Positions 43,959-51,755 of a DNA stretch of 64,000 bases are shown in pieces (position 1 is the stretch's first letter; the number at the start of each line of letters is the position of its first letter). The notes under the pieces are model-generated. The model worked only from the letters and a program-made list of their open reading frames with translations, ran no database searches and was not told where the DNA came from. Origin of the DNA: JAADHX01 sp964569385 (GTDB lineage Bacteria > Actinomycetota > Acidimicrobiia > Acidimicrobiales > Poriferisodalaceae); assembly GCA_964569385.1 (NCBI GenBank), contig CAZMUM010000003.1:1-64000 (forward strand), read 5' to 3'. A program made the position numbers and the translations under genes.

Positions 43959-43968
43959 AGGGTAGCCT
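43959..43968. promoter_or_regulatory. Symmetric bidirectional -10 element between divergent genes
   Basis: The 10-mer AGGGTAGCCT contains TAGCCT on the plus strand (43963-43968) and TACCCT on the minus strand (43964-43959), overlapping at the central TA. Each hexamer is exactly 8 nt from its own start codon (ATG 43977 plus; ATG 43950 minus). Only 26 bp separate the two start codons, so both transcripts must be essentially leaderless. Confidence 0.5.
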
Positions 43969-43976
43969 TCGTCGCT

Positions 43977-44474
43977 ATGAGCGCCGCGACGATGCAGTTC
44001 AAAAAGGGCACCAAGGTCATAGCGACCGAAGGCCTACGTGGAGTACCAGAAGGCACCCGAGGAAAAACCAGCCGTGGGGTCGGACTCACCTGGTTTAGAT
44101 ACCGCGTCTATTTCGACAACGGCGTAGAACTCGGCTCCATCGGTCAAGACAAACTGGTTCGGGCCGAGAACTGGCCCCAATTCCAGGTCGACCGGGAAAA
44201 GGCCGCCGTGGTGGCCGCCAAGGCGGCCGAGGACGCAAAGAACGCTCCGGTCTCGGCACCCGTAGCAGCGCCCCCCGCTGACGCTGCTGGTGGCAACGAC
44301 CGGTTAGCTGCCCTAATGGCCAAGTCCAAAGCAGCAAGAAACAAAGGCGGCGGCACCCAAGACTCGCCAGCGCCAGAACCCGCAGCCGAGGCCGCTCCGG
44401 CCGCTGCTGGCGGCAACGACCGATTAGCTGCCCTCATGGCCAAATCGAAAGCAGCGCGAGAGGCTCAGGATTAG
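43977..44474 (+). CDS. Small unknown protein with duplicated NDRLAALMAKSKAAR motif
   Basis: 165 residues, no family recognised. Residues 6-70 form a beta-rich, SH3-like segment (FKKGTKVIATEGLRGVPEGT, FRYRVYFDNGVELGSI). Then comes an Ala/Pro-rich linker, and the 17-residue helix GGNDRLAALMAKSKAAR occurs twice, at 105-121 and 145-161, separated by an Ala/Pro/Gly spacer. A small barrel plus repeated basic helices suggests binding of a nucleic acid or a partner protein, without proof. The stop is immediately followed by the ATG of the aldolase gene, so they are coupled. It shares a divergent promoter with the histidine phosphatase. Confidence 0.7.
   Translation: MSAATMQFKKGTKVIATEGLRGVPEGTRGKTSRGVGLTWFRYRVYFDNGVELGSIGQDKLVRAENWPQFQVDREKAAVVAAKAAEDAKNAPVSAPVAAPPADAAGGNDRLAALMAKSKAARNKGGGTQDSPAPEPAAEAAPAAAGGNDRLAALMAKSKAAREAQD
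44289..44459 (+). repeat. Two-copy 17-residue coding repeat, 120-bp period
   Basis: 44289-44339 and 44409-44459 encode identical GGNDRLAALMAKSKAAR peptides. The DNA copies differ at a few third positions, so this is a maintained rather than brand-new duplication. Confidence 0.9.
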
Positions 44475-45296
44475 ATGACAGATCTCGAAACCGACCCCAT
44501 CTTGGCCAGCAGGGCCAAACGCGCCGAAATGCGAAGCGAACGCGGTGTTGACTTCGCTCCGCCGACGTTCGAAACGGTTGCCGAAGAACGCCAGTACCTC
44601 AAAGAGAAGTTGGCGGGCTGTTTCCGCCTGTTCGGACGCCTCGGATTCGGCGAAGGCGTCGCCGGGCACATAACCGTCCGCGACCCAGGAAACACCGATC
44701 ACTTCTGGGTCAACCCGTTCGGAATGAGCTTCCGACGGATTCGGGCCTCGGACCTCCTGCTCGTCAGCCACGAGGGCGACATCGTCGAAGGTTCGATGCC
44801 GCTCAACTCCGCGGCGTTCGCCATCCACAGTCAGATTCACGCGGCGCGCCCCGATGTCGTCGCTGCCGCCCACTCCCATTCCATCTACGGCAAAACCTTC
44901 TCGTCGCTCGGGCAGCCCCTCCTACCGATTACCCAGGATTCTTGCGCATTCTTCGATGATCATGCGGTGCATCACGACTTCGGGGGAGTGGTGGCCGATG
45001 TCGCGTATGGCAAGGCGCTTGCAGCCACGCTGGGCGACCGTAAGGCGCTGATCCACCAAAACCATGGGCTCATCACGGTTGGCGAAACGCTCGACGCGGC
45101 CGTTTGGTTCTTTGTGACCATGGAGCGGAGCTGCCAAGCACAACTGTTGGCCCAAGCAGCCGGAACCCCAATCGTTATCAACGACCAGACAGCTGCCCAC
45201 ACGCGCGACCAAGTCGGTTCGATGCTGGCCGGCTGGTTTAGTTTCCAGCCCCTATGGCAGGACATCTGCGACACCGAGGTTGGCTTTCGCGAGTAG
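44475..45296 (+). CDS. Class II aldolase/adducin family protein
   Basis: 273 residues. The zinc site is visible as AAHSHSIYGKTF (two His) and HQNHGLITVG (third His), and the N-terminal GFGEGVAGHITVRDP is the family opening, with phosphate-binding Gly/Asn. Members cleave or epimerise sugar phosphates, or act on hydroxy acids and decarboxylate. No catalytic partner genes lie nearby to tell the substrate. The ATG directly abuts the upstream stop, with AGGA just before it. There is no signal peptide, so it is cytoplasmic. Confidence 0.88.
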   Translation: MTDLETDPILASRAKRAEMRSERGVDFAPPTFETVAEERQYLKEKLAGCFRLFGRLGFGEGVAGHITVRDPGNTDHFWVNPFGMSFRRIRASDLLLVSHEGDIVEGSMPLNSAAFAIHSQIHAARPDVVAAAHSHSIYGKTFSSLGQPLLPITQDSCAFFDDHAVHHDFGGVVADVAYGKALAATLGDRKALIHQNHGLITVGETLDAAVWFFVTMERSCQAQLLAQAAGTPIVINDQTAAHTRDQVGSMLAGWFSFQPLWQDICDTEVGFRE

Positions 45297-45357
45297 TGCG
45301 AACAGAAGGCACTGAGCGAGTAGCGAAATAGATTGGTGCGGTCGCCGTTGTCTGTGT

Positions 45358-46071
45358 ATGACATTCAATCGCGCTACAGACACTCCCGCCGCGCCCGCAG
45401 TTGCCGATCCGGAGTTGACAACATCTCGCGTCGTGTTGGTCGATGTCGACCGGACGTTGTTGCGTGGGTCAAGCCTTGTAGCTCTCGTGCGTGTTCTCGT
45501 GGCAGCCGGACTTGTTTCGCGCCGGACTTTGCTTCGAGCTGTCGTGCGAGGTGTTGTGTTCTCCCGGTTCGGGTCTTCTGACCGCCAGGCCAGTCGCGTC
45601 ATGCAGCAGGTGTTGCGTTCGGCCAAGGGCTGTTCGGTCGCCGAGTTGGCGGCATTTACTGAGGCCGTCGCTGCGGACCTTCGGGCCAATCTCAGAACCT
45701 CGATGGAGATACGCCTCCGCACCCACATTGAGGATGGCGACTTTGTTGTACTGTTGTCGGCCGCGCCTCAGCAACTGGTGGAATCGCTGGCCGAGGTTGT
45801 GGGCGCCCATCGGGCCGTCGGCACTCGCGGTCACGTAGTCGATGGCCGCTTCACCGGCGAGCTTGACGGTGCGTTTTGTTACGGATCGGGCAAGTTGGAA
45901 AGGCTGCGTAGCGCTATTGGCCCAGTCGATCTAAGCAAGGCCGTTGCGTACGCAGACTCGGTATCTGATTTACCGATTCTGGCGTCGGTTGGTTCGCCGA
46001 TCGCGGTCCAGCCAGATCGCCATCTCCGAAGTGTGGCTCGGCATCGAGGCTGGCCCGTCCTTCTGGACTAG
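45358..46071 (+). CDS. HAD-IB phosphatase (SerB/PSP-like)
   Basis: 237 residues. Motif I is VVLVDVDRTLLRGSSL (Asp nucleophile, Asp acid), with a helical cap, motif II in FVVLLSAAPQQLVESLAE (the usual S/T), the conserved lysine in YGSGKLERL and motif IV AYADSVSDLPILASVG. This is the HAD-IB subfamily that includes phosphoserine phosphatase and lysophospholipid/glycerol phosphatases. It is probably cytoplasmic or membrane-associated; the substrate is unknown. It ends on a shared CTAG with the convergent TetR gene. Confidence 0.87.
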   Translation: MTFNRATDTPAAPAVADPELTTSRVVLVDVDRTLLRGSSLVALVRVLVAAGLVSRRTLLRAVVRGVVFSRFGSSDRQASRVMQQVLRSAKGCSVAELAAFTEAVAADLRANLRTSMEIRLRTHIEDGDFVVLLSAAPQQLVESLAEVVGAHRAVGTRGHVVDGRFTGELDGAFCYGSGKLERLRSAIGPVDLSKAVAYADSVSDLPILASVGSPIAVQPDRHLRSVARHRGWPVLLD

Positions 46072-46733
46072 ACGTCGACGTCCTCAGAAGTCGAAAGATC
46101 GAACGGCACGTCTAGGGATCGTTTCACCCAAAGTTCGGTGTCGTTACAAGATGCGCCGACAACGCGCAACACGGCCGACACGGTCTCGCTTAGCATGTGC
46201 TGCGGATTCTCGAAATTGGCACTGAAACCCGGGTTCATCATCATGGCGCTCGACCAGCCGATCAGCGTCGTGATGAAGTCGACCGAGACCGCCCCACCGG
46301 ACTCGGCTAAGGCGATAGTGGCCGCGACTCGAACTGCTTCAAGTTGGTCTTCGTTTGGCCACAAGCAGTGTAGAGCCGCGCTGTAAACAAGCCCGGCGAA
46401 CTCGGGGTCTAACGTGGCTCGATGAACTGACGCCACGACGATTGAACACATAGGTCCGTAACTCTCGGTGCCAAGTTGATCGAGAACCCCGATCACGAAG
46501 TCACTTTGGCTCTTTCGCGCTTGATCCATGACGGTGGTGATCATGTTGTCGCGGTCTTCGAAGTGGTTGTAGAACGACCCGAGAGCCACATCAGCTCGGT
46601 CGGTTATGTCGGAGATAGTGACGTTGGTGAACCCGCGCTCTGAAAGTAGTTGGCGGCTCGCAGCGACTAGTGAAGCCCGCGTCTGGGCCGCTCTACGTTG
46701 GGCTCGATTGGTTCGTACGGTCTCCACCACCAC
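46068..46733 (-). CDS. TetR-family transcriptional regulator
   Basis: About 221 residues. The N-terminal HTH is RASLVAASRQLLSERGFTNVTISDITDRADVALGSFYNHFEDRDNMI, a textbook TetR DNA-binding domain (ALGSFYNHF recognition helix). The C-terminal ligand domain is helical and unspecific. A start among the GTGs at 46733, 46730 and 46727 is likely: the TTG at 46775 lies only 2 nt from a TACATT -10 box (46778-46783), so its mRNA would start inside it. Targets are unknown; the gene is divergent from none and tail-to-tail with the HAD phosphatase, downstream of zwf. Confidence 0.88.
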   Translation of the reverse strand: MVVETVRTNRAQRRAAQTRASLVAASRQLLSERGFTNVTISDITDRADVALGSFYNHFEDRDNMITTVMDQARKSQSDFVIGVLDQLGTESYGPMCSIVVASVHRATLDPEFAGLVYSAALHCLWPNEDQLEAVRVAATIALAESGGAVSVDFITTLIGWSSAMMMNPGFSANFENPQHMLSETVSAVLRVVGASCNDTELWVKRSLDVPFDLSTSEDVDV

Positions 46734-46777
46734 AGCCCCCGGTCTGCGTTTCTCACGCGTTCCACCACTACGCAAAC

Positions 46778-46783
46778 AATGTA
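46778..46783 (-). promoter_or_regulatory. Possible -10 box (TACATT) of the TetR gene
   Basis: On the minus strand TACATT lies about 44 nt before the GTG at 46733, suggesting a short 5' leader. No clear operator palindrome was found beside it. Confidence 0.3.
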
Positions 46784-46823
46784 GCGCATCACGTATGGTG
46801 GTGCCGGTGGCGTTGCCAGATCA

Positions 46824-48206
46824 TCAGGTTTCGAAGTTGTGCCAGTTTGAACTGGTCGCCTCTGAGGGCCCCCAGCTACCTGGCTGATAGGTCATCACCG
46901 GCGGAACGTTCGTCAGCGCGTTCTGCACAATGCGCCACTGTTCTTCGACTCCATCTTGACGACCAAAACGAGCCGGGTCACCATCGAGCGCGTCGTCGAG
47001 TAGCTGTTCGTATGCATCGGCACCTTCGCCTAGCTCCTCTTGGGATGACACAGTGAGCTCGACGGGCTGGGTAACGAGCGCACCGCCGGGGGCTTTGGCC
47101 TGCATGGCCAAGGTGATTACATCGGTGGGTTTCATTTCGAACCGCAGGTGGTTGGGATGTGGGGTCGCGCCATCGGCCGCGAACAACAGCCTCGGCGGAC
47201 ACCGGAACTCGACGACAGCGTCGGTGACCGTCGCTTTGAGCGCCTTGCCAGCCCTGACCCGAAATGGAACTCCAGCCCAGCGCCAGTTGTCGATTTCGAA
47301 CGTCATCTCGACATAGGTTTCGGTGTCTGAACTCGGATCGACGCCATCTTCGTCGCGATAGCCCTCGAATTGGCCGCGAATGATCGTCGACGGGTCGACG
47401 GTGCGAATCGCCTTCAGAACTCGAAACTTCTCGTCCCGTAGTGCGTCGGCATCGGCGGACAGTGGTGCATCCATTGCCAGGAACACAACCATCTCAAGCA
47501 GATGATTCTGGACGACGTCTCGCAGCGTGCCGATCTTGTCATAGAAGCTGCCCCGCCCCTCGATTCCGAACGACTCAGCCATCGTGATCTGAACCGAATT
47601 GACATGGTTTCGATTCCAGACTGGCTCAAGAAGCGAGTTGGCGAAACGGAACACAAGCAGGTTCTGAATCGGTTCCTTACCAAGAAAATGGTCGATTCTG
47701 AACGTCCGGTCTTCGCTCACGTGTCTGGCGAGCACGGCGTTCAGTTGTTTTGCCGAGGCCAGATCGCGGCCGAATGGTTTCTCGACAACAACTCTGGCCG
47801 CTTCGGTAAGACCAGCGCTGGCCAACCCAGTGATGACGTCGTCGAAAAGACTGGGTGGAATGGCGAGGTACATCAGCGGGCGGTCAGCCCCGGCCAACGC
47901 TTCAGCGAGCCGCGGATACAGCGCTGGATCGGTGTAACCGCCAGACACGAACTGCATACCTTCGACGAGTTGATCGAAGGCCTCCTCGTCGAAGGGCACA
48001 CCGACTCTCGCCACGTGGGCCTCAACCGAAGCTCGCGCATAGCGCGCCAACTCGTCGCCATCCCACGCACTTCGCCCGACGCCAATGATGGGCATGCCCA
48101 ACCGGCCTCGAACCGTCAGATCGTACAGCGCCGGAAACAGCTTCTTCTTGGCGAGGTCGCCAGATGCACCGAACAGAACTACCGCATCGCCTCGCTGGCT
48201 GCTCAC
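46824..48206 (-). CDS. zwf: Glucose-6-phosphate 1-dehydrogenase
   Basis: 460 residues. The NADP site is VLFGASGDLAKKKLFPALYDL, the active site is FRIDHFLGKEPIQNLLVFRFAN with the catalytic His and the substrate Lys, and EKPFGRDLASA is the conserved loop. It oxidises glucose 6-phosphate to 6-phosphogluconolactone in the oxidative pentose-phosphate pathway. The start is GTG 48206 inside GTGA, overlapping the gnd stop by 4 bp; the longer open frame upstream is inside gnd and not coding. The enzyme for the lactone step is not in the window. Confidence 0.95.
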   Translation of the reverse strand: MSSQRGDAVVLFGASGDLAKKKLFPALYDLTVRGRLGMPIIGVGRSAWDGDELARYARASVEAHVARVGVPFDEEAFDQLVEGMQFVSGGYTDPALYPRLAEALAGADRPLMYLAIPPSLFDDVITGLASAGLTEAARVVVEKPFGRDLASAKQLNAVLARHVSEDRTFRIDHFLGKEPIQNLLVFRFANSLLEPVWNRNHVNSVQITMAESFGIEGRGSFYDKIGTLRDVVQNHLLEMVVFLAMDAPLSADADALRDEKFRVLKAIRTVDPSTIIRGQFEGYRDEDGVDPSSDTETYVEMTFEIDNWRWAGVPFRVRAGKALKATVTDAVVEFRCPPRLLFAADGATPHPNHLRFEMKPTDVITLAMQAKAPGGALVTQPVELTVSSQEELGEGADAYEQLLDDALDGDPARFGRQDGVEEQWRIVQNALTNVPPVMTYQPGSWGPSEATSSNWHNFET

Positions 48207-49099
48207 TGTTCGGCGGCGGCGGCGGCGTTGTCGGCGGCGATGACGGCATGGCCGCCAAACTGGTTGCGCAGAGCCGCTATCACCTTCATTGAGGGCGAAT
48301 CTGGCTGTCTGCTTGTGAACCTGGCGTACAGTGCCGCACTCATCACCGGTACCGGAACAGCGCGAGCGATAGCTTCTTGGACTGCCCACCGCCCATGTCC
48401 GGAGTCGTTTGCGTAGCCAGCTATCGACTCGAAGCCTGGGTCCTCGTCCATGGCGTTGACGAGGAGTTCGAGAAGCCAGCTACGAACCACTGAGCCATGC
48501 CTCCAGACCTCGATGCCATCGTGGGTGTTTAACCCTTCTGGCCCAGCCTCAAGTAGCTCGTACCCCTCGGCGTATGACTGCATCATCCCGTATTCGACTG
48601 CGTTGTGCACCATCTTCGTGTAGTGCCCGCACCCCGCTGGCCCCACATGAGCAACCCCGTCGGCGGGGCCAAGCGAGTTGAGGATTGGCTGTACCCGTCC
48701 GACGTCTTCTTCGGAGCCTCCGACCATTAGGCAGAACCCGTTTTCGAGTCCCCATACGCCTCCCGATACGCCGGCATCAACGAACCCGATCGACCTTTGG
48801 GCCAACATTTCTGCTCGTCGCTGGGCATCGGCCCAGTTCCCGTTCGCACCATCAACGATGAGGTCACCGGCTTCGATCAATGATGCCAACTCGTCGATCG
48901 TCGATTCGGTCGGCGCGCCAGCGGGCACCATCACCCAAATGGTCCGCGGCGGTTCGAGCGCAACGACCAAGGCCGCCAAGTCCGCCACATTGGTCACCTC
49001 TGGATCGCGGTCGAAGCCGACGACCTCATGGCCGTCGCCGCGGAGCCTGGTAGCCATAGCGCCGCCCATCTTGCCGAGGCCGATCATTCCGATTTTCAT
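48203..49099 (-). CDS. gnd: 6-phosphogluconate dehydrogenase, short NAD-type
   Basis: 298 residues, the short form (the long NADP form has about 470). The NAD fold is MKIGMIGLGKMGGAMATRL, the catalytic loop FVDAGVSGGVWGLENGFCLMVGG, and the substrate segment GAAGCGHYTKMVHNAVEYG-like (seen as GPAGCGHYTKMVHNAVEYGM) with the catalytic Lys. It decarboxylates 6-phosphogluconate to ribulose 5-phosphate. It precedes and overlaps zwf, so the two oxidative steps are co-translated. The ATG at 49099 is set by the dinucleotide fold; the upstream frame is not conserved-looking. Two TATGGAGA direct repeats lie just upstream. Confidence 0.92.
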   Translation of the reverse strand: MKIGMIGLGKMGGAMATRLRGDGHEVVGFDRDPEVTNVADLAALVVALEPPRTIWVMVPAGAPTESTIDELASLIEAGDLIVDGANGNWADAQRRAEMLAQRSIGFVDAGVSGGVWGLENGFCLMVGGSEEDVGRVQPILNSLGPADGVAHVGPAGCGHYTKMVHNAVEYGMMQSYAEGYELLEAGPEGLNTHDGIEVWRHGSVVRSWLLELLVNAMDEDPGFESIAGYANDSGHGRWAVQEAIARAVPVPVMSAALYARFTSRQPDSPSMKVIAALRNQFGGHAVIAADNAAAAAEQ

Positions 49100-49240
49100 C
49101 CTGAGCTCTCCATACTGGATTCTCCATATTTCGGTGGCGTCTGAACCGAACAGGTCACTTGAATTTCTACCCGACTGGCTCCCGTCAGCCAACGATGGTC
49201 AAGTCTGCAATCGCGTGACGATACGGTTGTTAGCAGAATC

Positions 49241-49268
49241 TTGCTCGTTTGGCTCTTAGTGCTACAAC
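49241..49268 (+). promoter_or_regulatory. Weak promoter for the MaoC pair
   Basis: TTGCTC (49241-49246) and TACAAC (49263-49268) are separated by 16 bp and lie about 55 nt before the GTG at 49323. Both match the consensus only partially. Confidence 0.3.
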
Positions 49269-49322
49269 TCTGGCAGCATCACAGGTGAGCACATCGACTT
49301 TGACCCCTTGGAAGGACTGATC

Positions 49323-49865
49323 GTGAGCGTTGAACGTTTCCCAGTGGAGGCCGGGCACATCATGATGTTCGCCAGATCGATCGGCGACCCAAATCAGTGC
49401 TACTACGACGACGGCAACGCCGAGTCTGGTGGGGTGATTGCCCCGCCAACGTTTGTGCAAGCTAGCGCTCAATTCGACCCCGTTTACCCACTACGCCCCC
49501 AGATCGGGCAAGTCTGGTTCGGTAGCGGCTCGACCCCATCAGGGCTAACGAAATCGGCTCCAGACACCGATCCGGCCGGAGATGACGAACTGTCCGATAC
49601 CGGCAAAGGTGGCGAGAAGAAGTCGAACGGTGCCGCCGCGGGCGGGCTTCACGCCGAACAGCACTACACGTACCACCGTCACCCGAAACCAGGCGATGTG
49701 CTCACCGCAACAAGTTTCCCAGGTAAGACCTGGCAGAAACACTCAAAACGCGCCGGCAAGTTGATGTTCTCTGAGTCCATAACCGAGTACCGCGACCAAG
49801 GCGGCGAGCTAGTCGTAACCGCACGCGGCGTTGGTGTTCGCACCGAGAAAGTGATTGAGAGCTGA
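49323..49865 (+). CDS. MaoC-like dehydratase N-terminal subunit (HadA/C type)
   Basis: 180 residues of the MaoC N-terminal/FAS1-DH-like hot-dog family: EAGHIMMFARSIGDPNQCYYD, then GVIAPPTFVQASAQFDP. It lacks the catalytic Asp-His of hydratase 2 and forms a heterodimer with the catalytic subunit made from the next gene. A low-complexity Gly/Ser/Lys stretch (about 65-105) is inserted before the HAEQHYTYHRHPKPGDVLTA strand; relatives usually have a short turn there. The GTG at 49323 has AAGGA 7 nt upstream. The stop and next start overlap (TGATG). The system hydrates/dehydrates 3-hydroxyacyl chains. Confidence 0.85.
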   Translation: MSVERFPVEAGHIMMFARSIGDPNQCYYDDGNAESGGVIAPPTFVQASAQFDPVYPLRPQIGQVWFGSGSTPSGLTKSAPDTDPAGDDELSDTGKGGEKKSNGAAAGGLHAEQHYTYHRHPKPGDVLTATSFPGKTWQKHSKRAGKLMFSESITEYRDQGGELVVTARGVGVRTEKVIES

Positions 49866-50287
49866 TGAGTCTTTCGGCAGCAAAGGTTGAGGTTGGCCAA
49901 ACGTTCACCCAAGTCGTGGCCGACGATCTCACCCGCACCCAAATCGTTCAGTACGCAGGCGCCTCTGGTGACTACAACCCAATCCACACCGACAATCTGT
50001 TCGCCACCGAAGTGGCTGGGTACCCGGGTGTGTTCGCTCATGGAATGCTCACCATGGGGCTCACCGGAAAACTGGTTACCGACACAGTCGGCGACGGAAC
50101 ACTCACCGACTTCGGTGTGCGGTTTGTGAACCAGGTGTGGCCAGGCGACACGCTCACCGCCACAGCAACGGTTTCCGCGATTCGCGAGCAAGACGGTCAA
50201 CACTTTGTCGACCTCGACCTCGTCACCGTGAACCAACACGGCGCCAACGTCATTACCGGAACGGCGAGCGCTCGCTGCCAAGACTGA
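49865..50287 (+). CDS. MaoC-like (R)-specific enoyl/3-hydroxyacyl dehydratase, catalytic subunit
   Basis: 140 residues, one hot-dog domain. The hydratase 2 motif is QYAGASGDYNPIHTDNLFATEVAG, with the catalytic Asp and His, and GVFAHGMLTMGLTGKLVTD continues the active-site helix. It pairs with the preceding gene as in mycobacterial HadAB/HadBC. It acts on fatty acyl-ACP or -CoA in the cytoplasm. The 3' end overlaps the convergent ABC1-kinase gene by 35 bp. Confidence 0.9.
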   Translation: MSLSAAKVEVGQTFTQVVADDLTRTQIVQYAGASGDYNPIHTDNLFATEVAGYPGVFAHGMLTMGLTGKLVTDTVGDGTLTDFGVRFVNQVWPGDTLTATATVSAIREQDGQHFVDLDLVTVNQHGANVITGTASARCQD

Positions 50288-51704
50288 GCCACTCGGCCTC
50301 TTGGATTCCCATCGGGGTTGAAGGAGCGGCGTCGACCCATGGCCACAACTCTTCGCTGATGCGTCGCCAGTTGGCTGTGGCTTCCAACTTGGCCAAGATC
50401 GAAAAAAGTCCGAGGTTGATTCGCTGAATAAGGGCGAAGGTGGGCGGAACGTTGGCGTGTTTGAGAATTTCGTTGGTTTTGGCGTCGAAAGTCTGCCGGA
50501 TGAGACCGCTGCTGTAGTCGGCGGTGATGGTGACCTCACGGTCGTGCAGGACCAGCTCGTAGTAGGTGGCGAACCACTCGTAGATTTCGTCGTCGGAGAA
50601 CGGTGCGTCGGTGCTGAGCAGGTTGACACTTTCCGCCGCGGCCCTGAACTTGGCCCTATCGCCGCTGAGCATGGCCTGAATCAGCGTCGTGAACTCGAGG
50701 ACTTCGGTTGGCGCGAAGTGTTTGACTAACCCGAAGTCGAGAAAGGCCATCCGCCCGTCATCGGCGAGGAGGTAGTTGCCAGGGTGAGGGTCGGCGTTGA
50801 AAGCAAGCTGTCGGTTCAGACTCCGAAACACAAAGCGGTAGAGCACTTCGGCGAGTTCGTCGCGGCGGGGTTTGGCGAGGCCGTAAGCGGCCTCGAACGG
50901 CTGGCCTTGAACAAAGTCAGAGGTTAAGACTGTCCTGGTCGACAACTCCGGAACCACATCTGGAACCCAGATATGGGGGTGGCCTCGATAGAAGTCGGCG
51001 AATTGGGTTTGGTTCTTGGCTTCGTGGACGTAGTCGAGTTCTTCGCCGATCCGGGCTTGGAGTTCCACGACGAGAGTGTCGGCGTCGAGCCCAGGGAAAA
51101 CCATCGTCAGCAAGTTTGCGAGGGTCTTGGTGTTCATAAGATCGGCTTCGATGGCATCTGCTATGCCTGGATACTGCACCTTGACCACAACGTCGCGGCC
51201 GTCGCTCGTGACCGCACGATGAACCTGACCGATCGAGGCCGAGGCCAGAGGTGAAGGGTCGATGTCACGGAACAGCGTTGCCAGCGGTCGGCCCAAAGAC
51301 ATCTCGATTTGGGTCAGAGCTAGGTCCGAGGCCATCGGTGGGGCATCGGACCGAAGCTCGGCTAGCGCGATCTGCATGGGTTCTGGCATGGCGTCGTCGA
51401 GGTAGCTGGCCATCTGGCCGAGCTTCATCAAGGCACCCTTCATGTTGCCCAGTGAGTCGACGACATCGCGTGCTTCGCGGCTCTCGAGCCCGGCCTGGAG
51501 CCGTCGGCGGTGCTGGTCGCTAGCAAGCCGGCTGCGGACTGCTGTGGTGGCCCGAGCGGCACCTCGACGGGCAACCAGACTAGCCATCGCCGCGTTTCGG
51601 TTGGCCCGCCTGGTCGAAGCTATCGCCGATGTCTGTGCCGAGCGCTGCCGCCGCCTCCAGAAAATCGCAGACCCGACAGCGACAACAACAATTCCCTTGA
51701 ACAC
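50253..51704 (-). CDS. ABC1/UbiB-family atypical kinase
   Basis: 483 residues. All family motifs are present: GALMKLGQMASYLDDAMP (KxGQ), PLASASIGQVHRA (Ala-rich loop), DVVVKVQYPG (nucleotide-binding Lys), FNADPHPGNYLLADDG and MAFLDFGLVKHF (DFG-like metal motif). An N-terminal membrane-associated helix is followed by a basic segment. In other bacteria such proteins act as ATPases supporting quinone biosynthesis or lipid handling; which applies here is unknown. The GTG at 51704 has TAGAAT 8 nt upstream; the ATG at 51710 is an alternative. Confidence 0.9.
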   Translation of the reverse strand: MFKGIVVVAVGSAIFWRRRQRSAQTSAIASTRRANRNAAMASLVARRGAARATTAVRSRLASDQHRRRLQAGLESREARDVVDSLGNMKGALMKLGQMASYLDDAMPEPMQIALAELRSDAPPMASDLALTQIEMSLGRPLATLFRDIDPSPLASASIGQVHRAVTSDGRDVVVKVQYPGIADAIEADLMNTKTLANLLTMVFPGLDADTLVVELQARIGEELDYVHEAKNQTQFADFYRGHPHIWVPDVVPELSTRTVLTSDFVQGQPFEAAYGLAKPRRDELAEVLYRFVFRSLNRQLAFNADPHPGNYLLADDGRMAFLDFGLVKHFAPTEVLEFTTLIQAMLSGDRAKFRAAAESVNLLSTDAPFSDDEIYEWFATYYELVLHDREVTITADYSSGLIRQTFDAKTNEILKHANVPPTFALIQRINLGLFSILAKLEATANWRRISEELWPWVDAAPSTPMGIQEAEWLSLGSERSPFR

Positions 51705-51712
51705 AGCCATCA

Positions 51713-51718
51713 ATTCTA
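51713..51718 (-). promoter_or_regulatory. -10 box (TAGAAT), leaderless-type
   Basis: On the minus strand TAGAAT (five of six consensus bases) ends 8 nt before the GTG at 51704, inside the 40-50-bp gap to the acyl-CoA dehydrogenase gene. Confidence 0.4.
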
Positions 51719-51755
51719 CGGCGCCCGCCTTATCCCGGCGACAGGAGTGGTGTTT

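Noticed and set aside
48207..48389. Extended N-terminus of glucose-6-phosphate dehydrogenase
   Set aside because: The extra residues are an Arg-rich reading of the gnd 3' end; the NADP fold starts right after the GTG at 48206.
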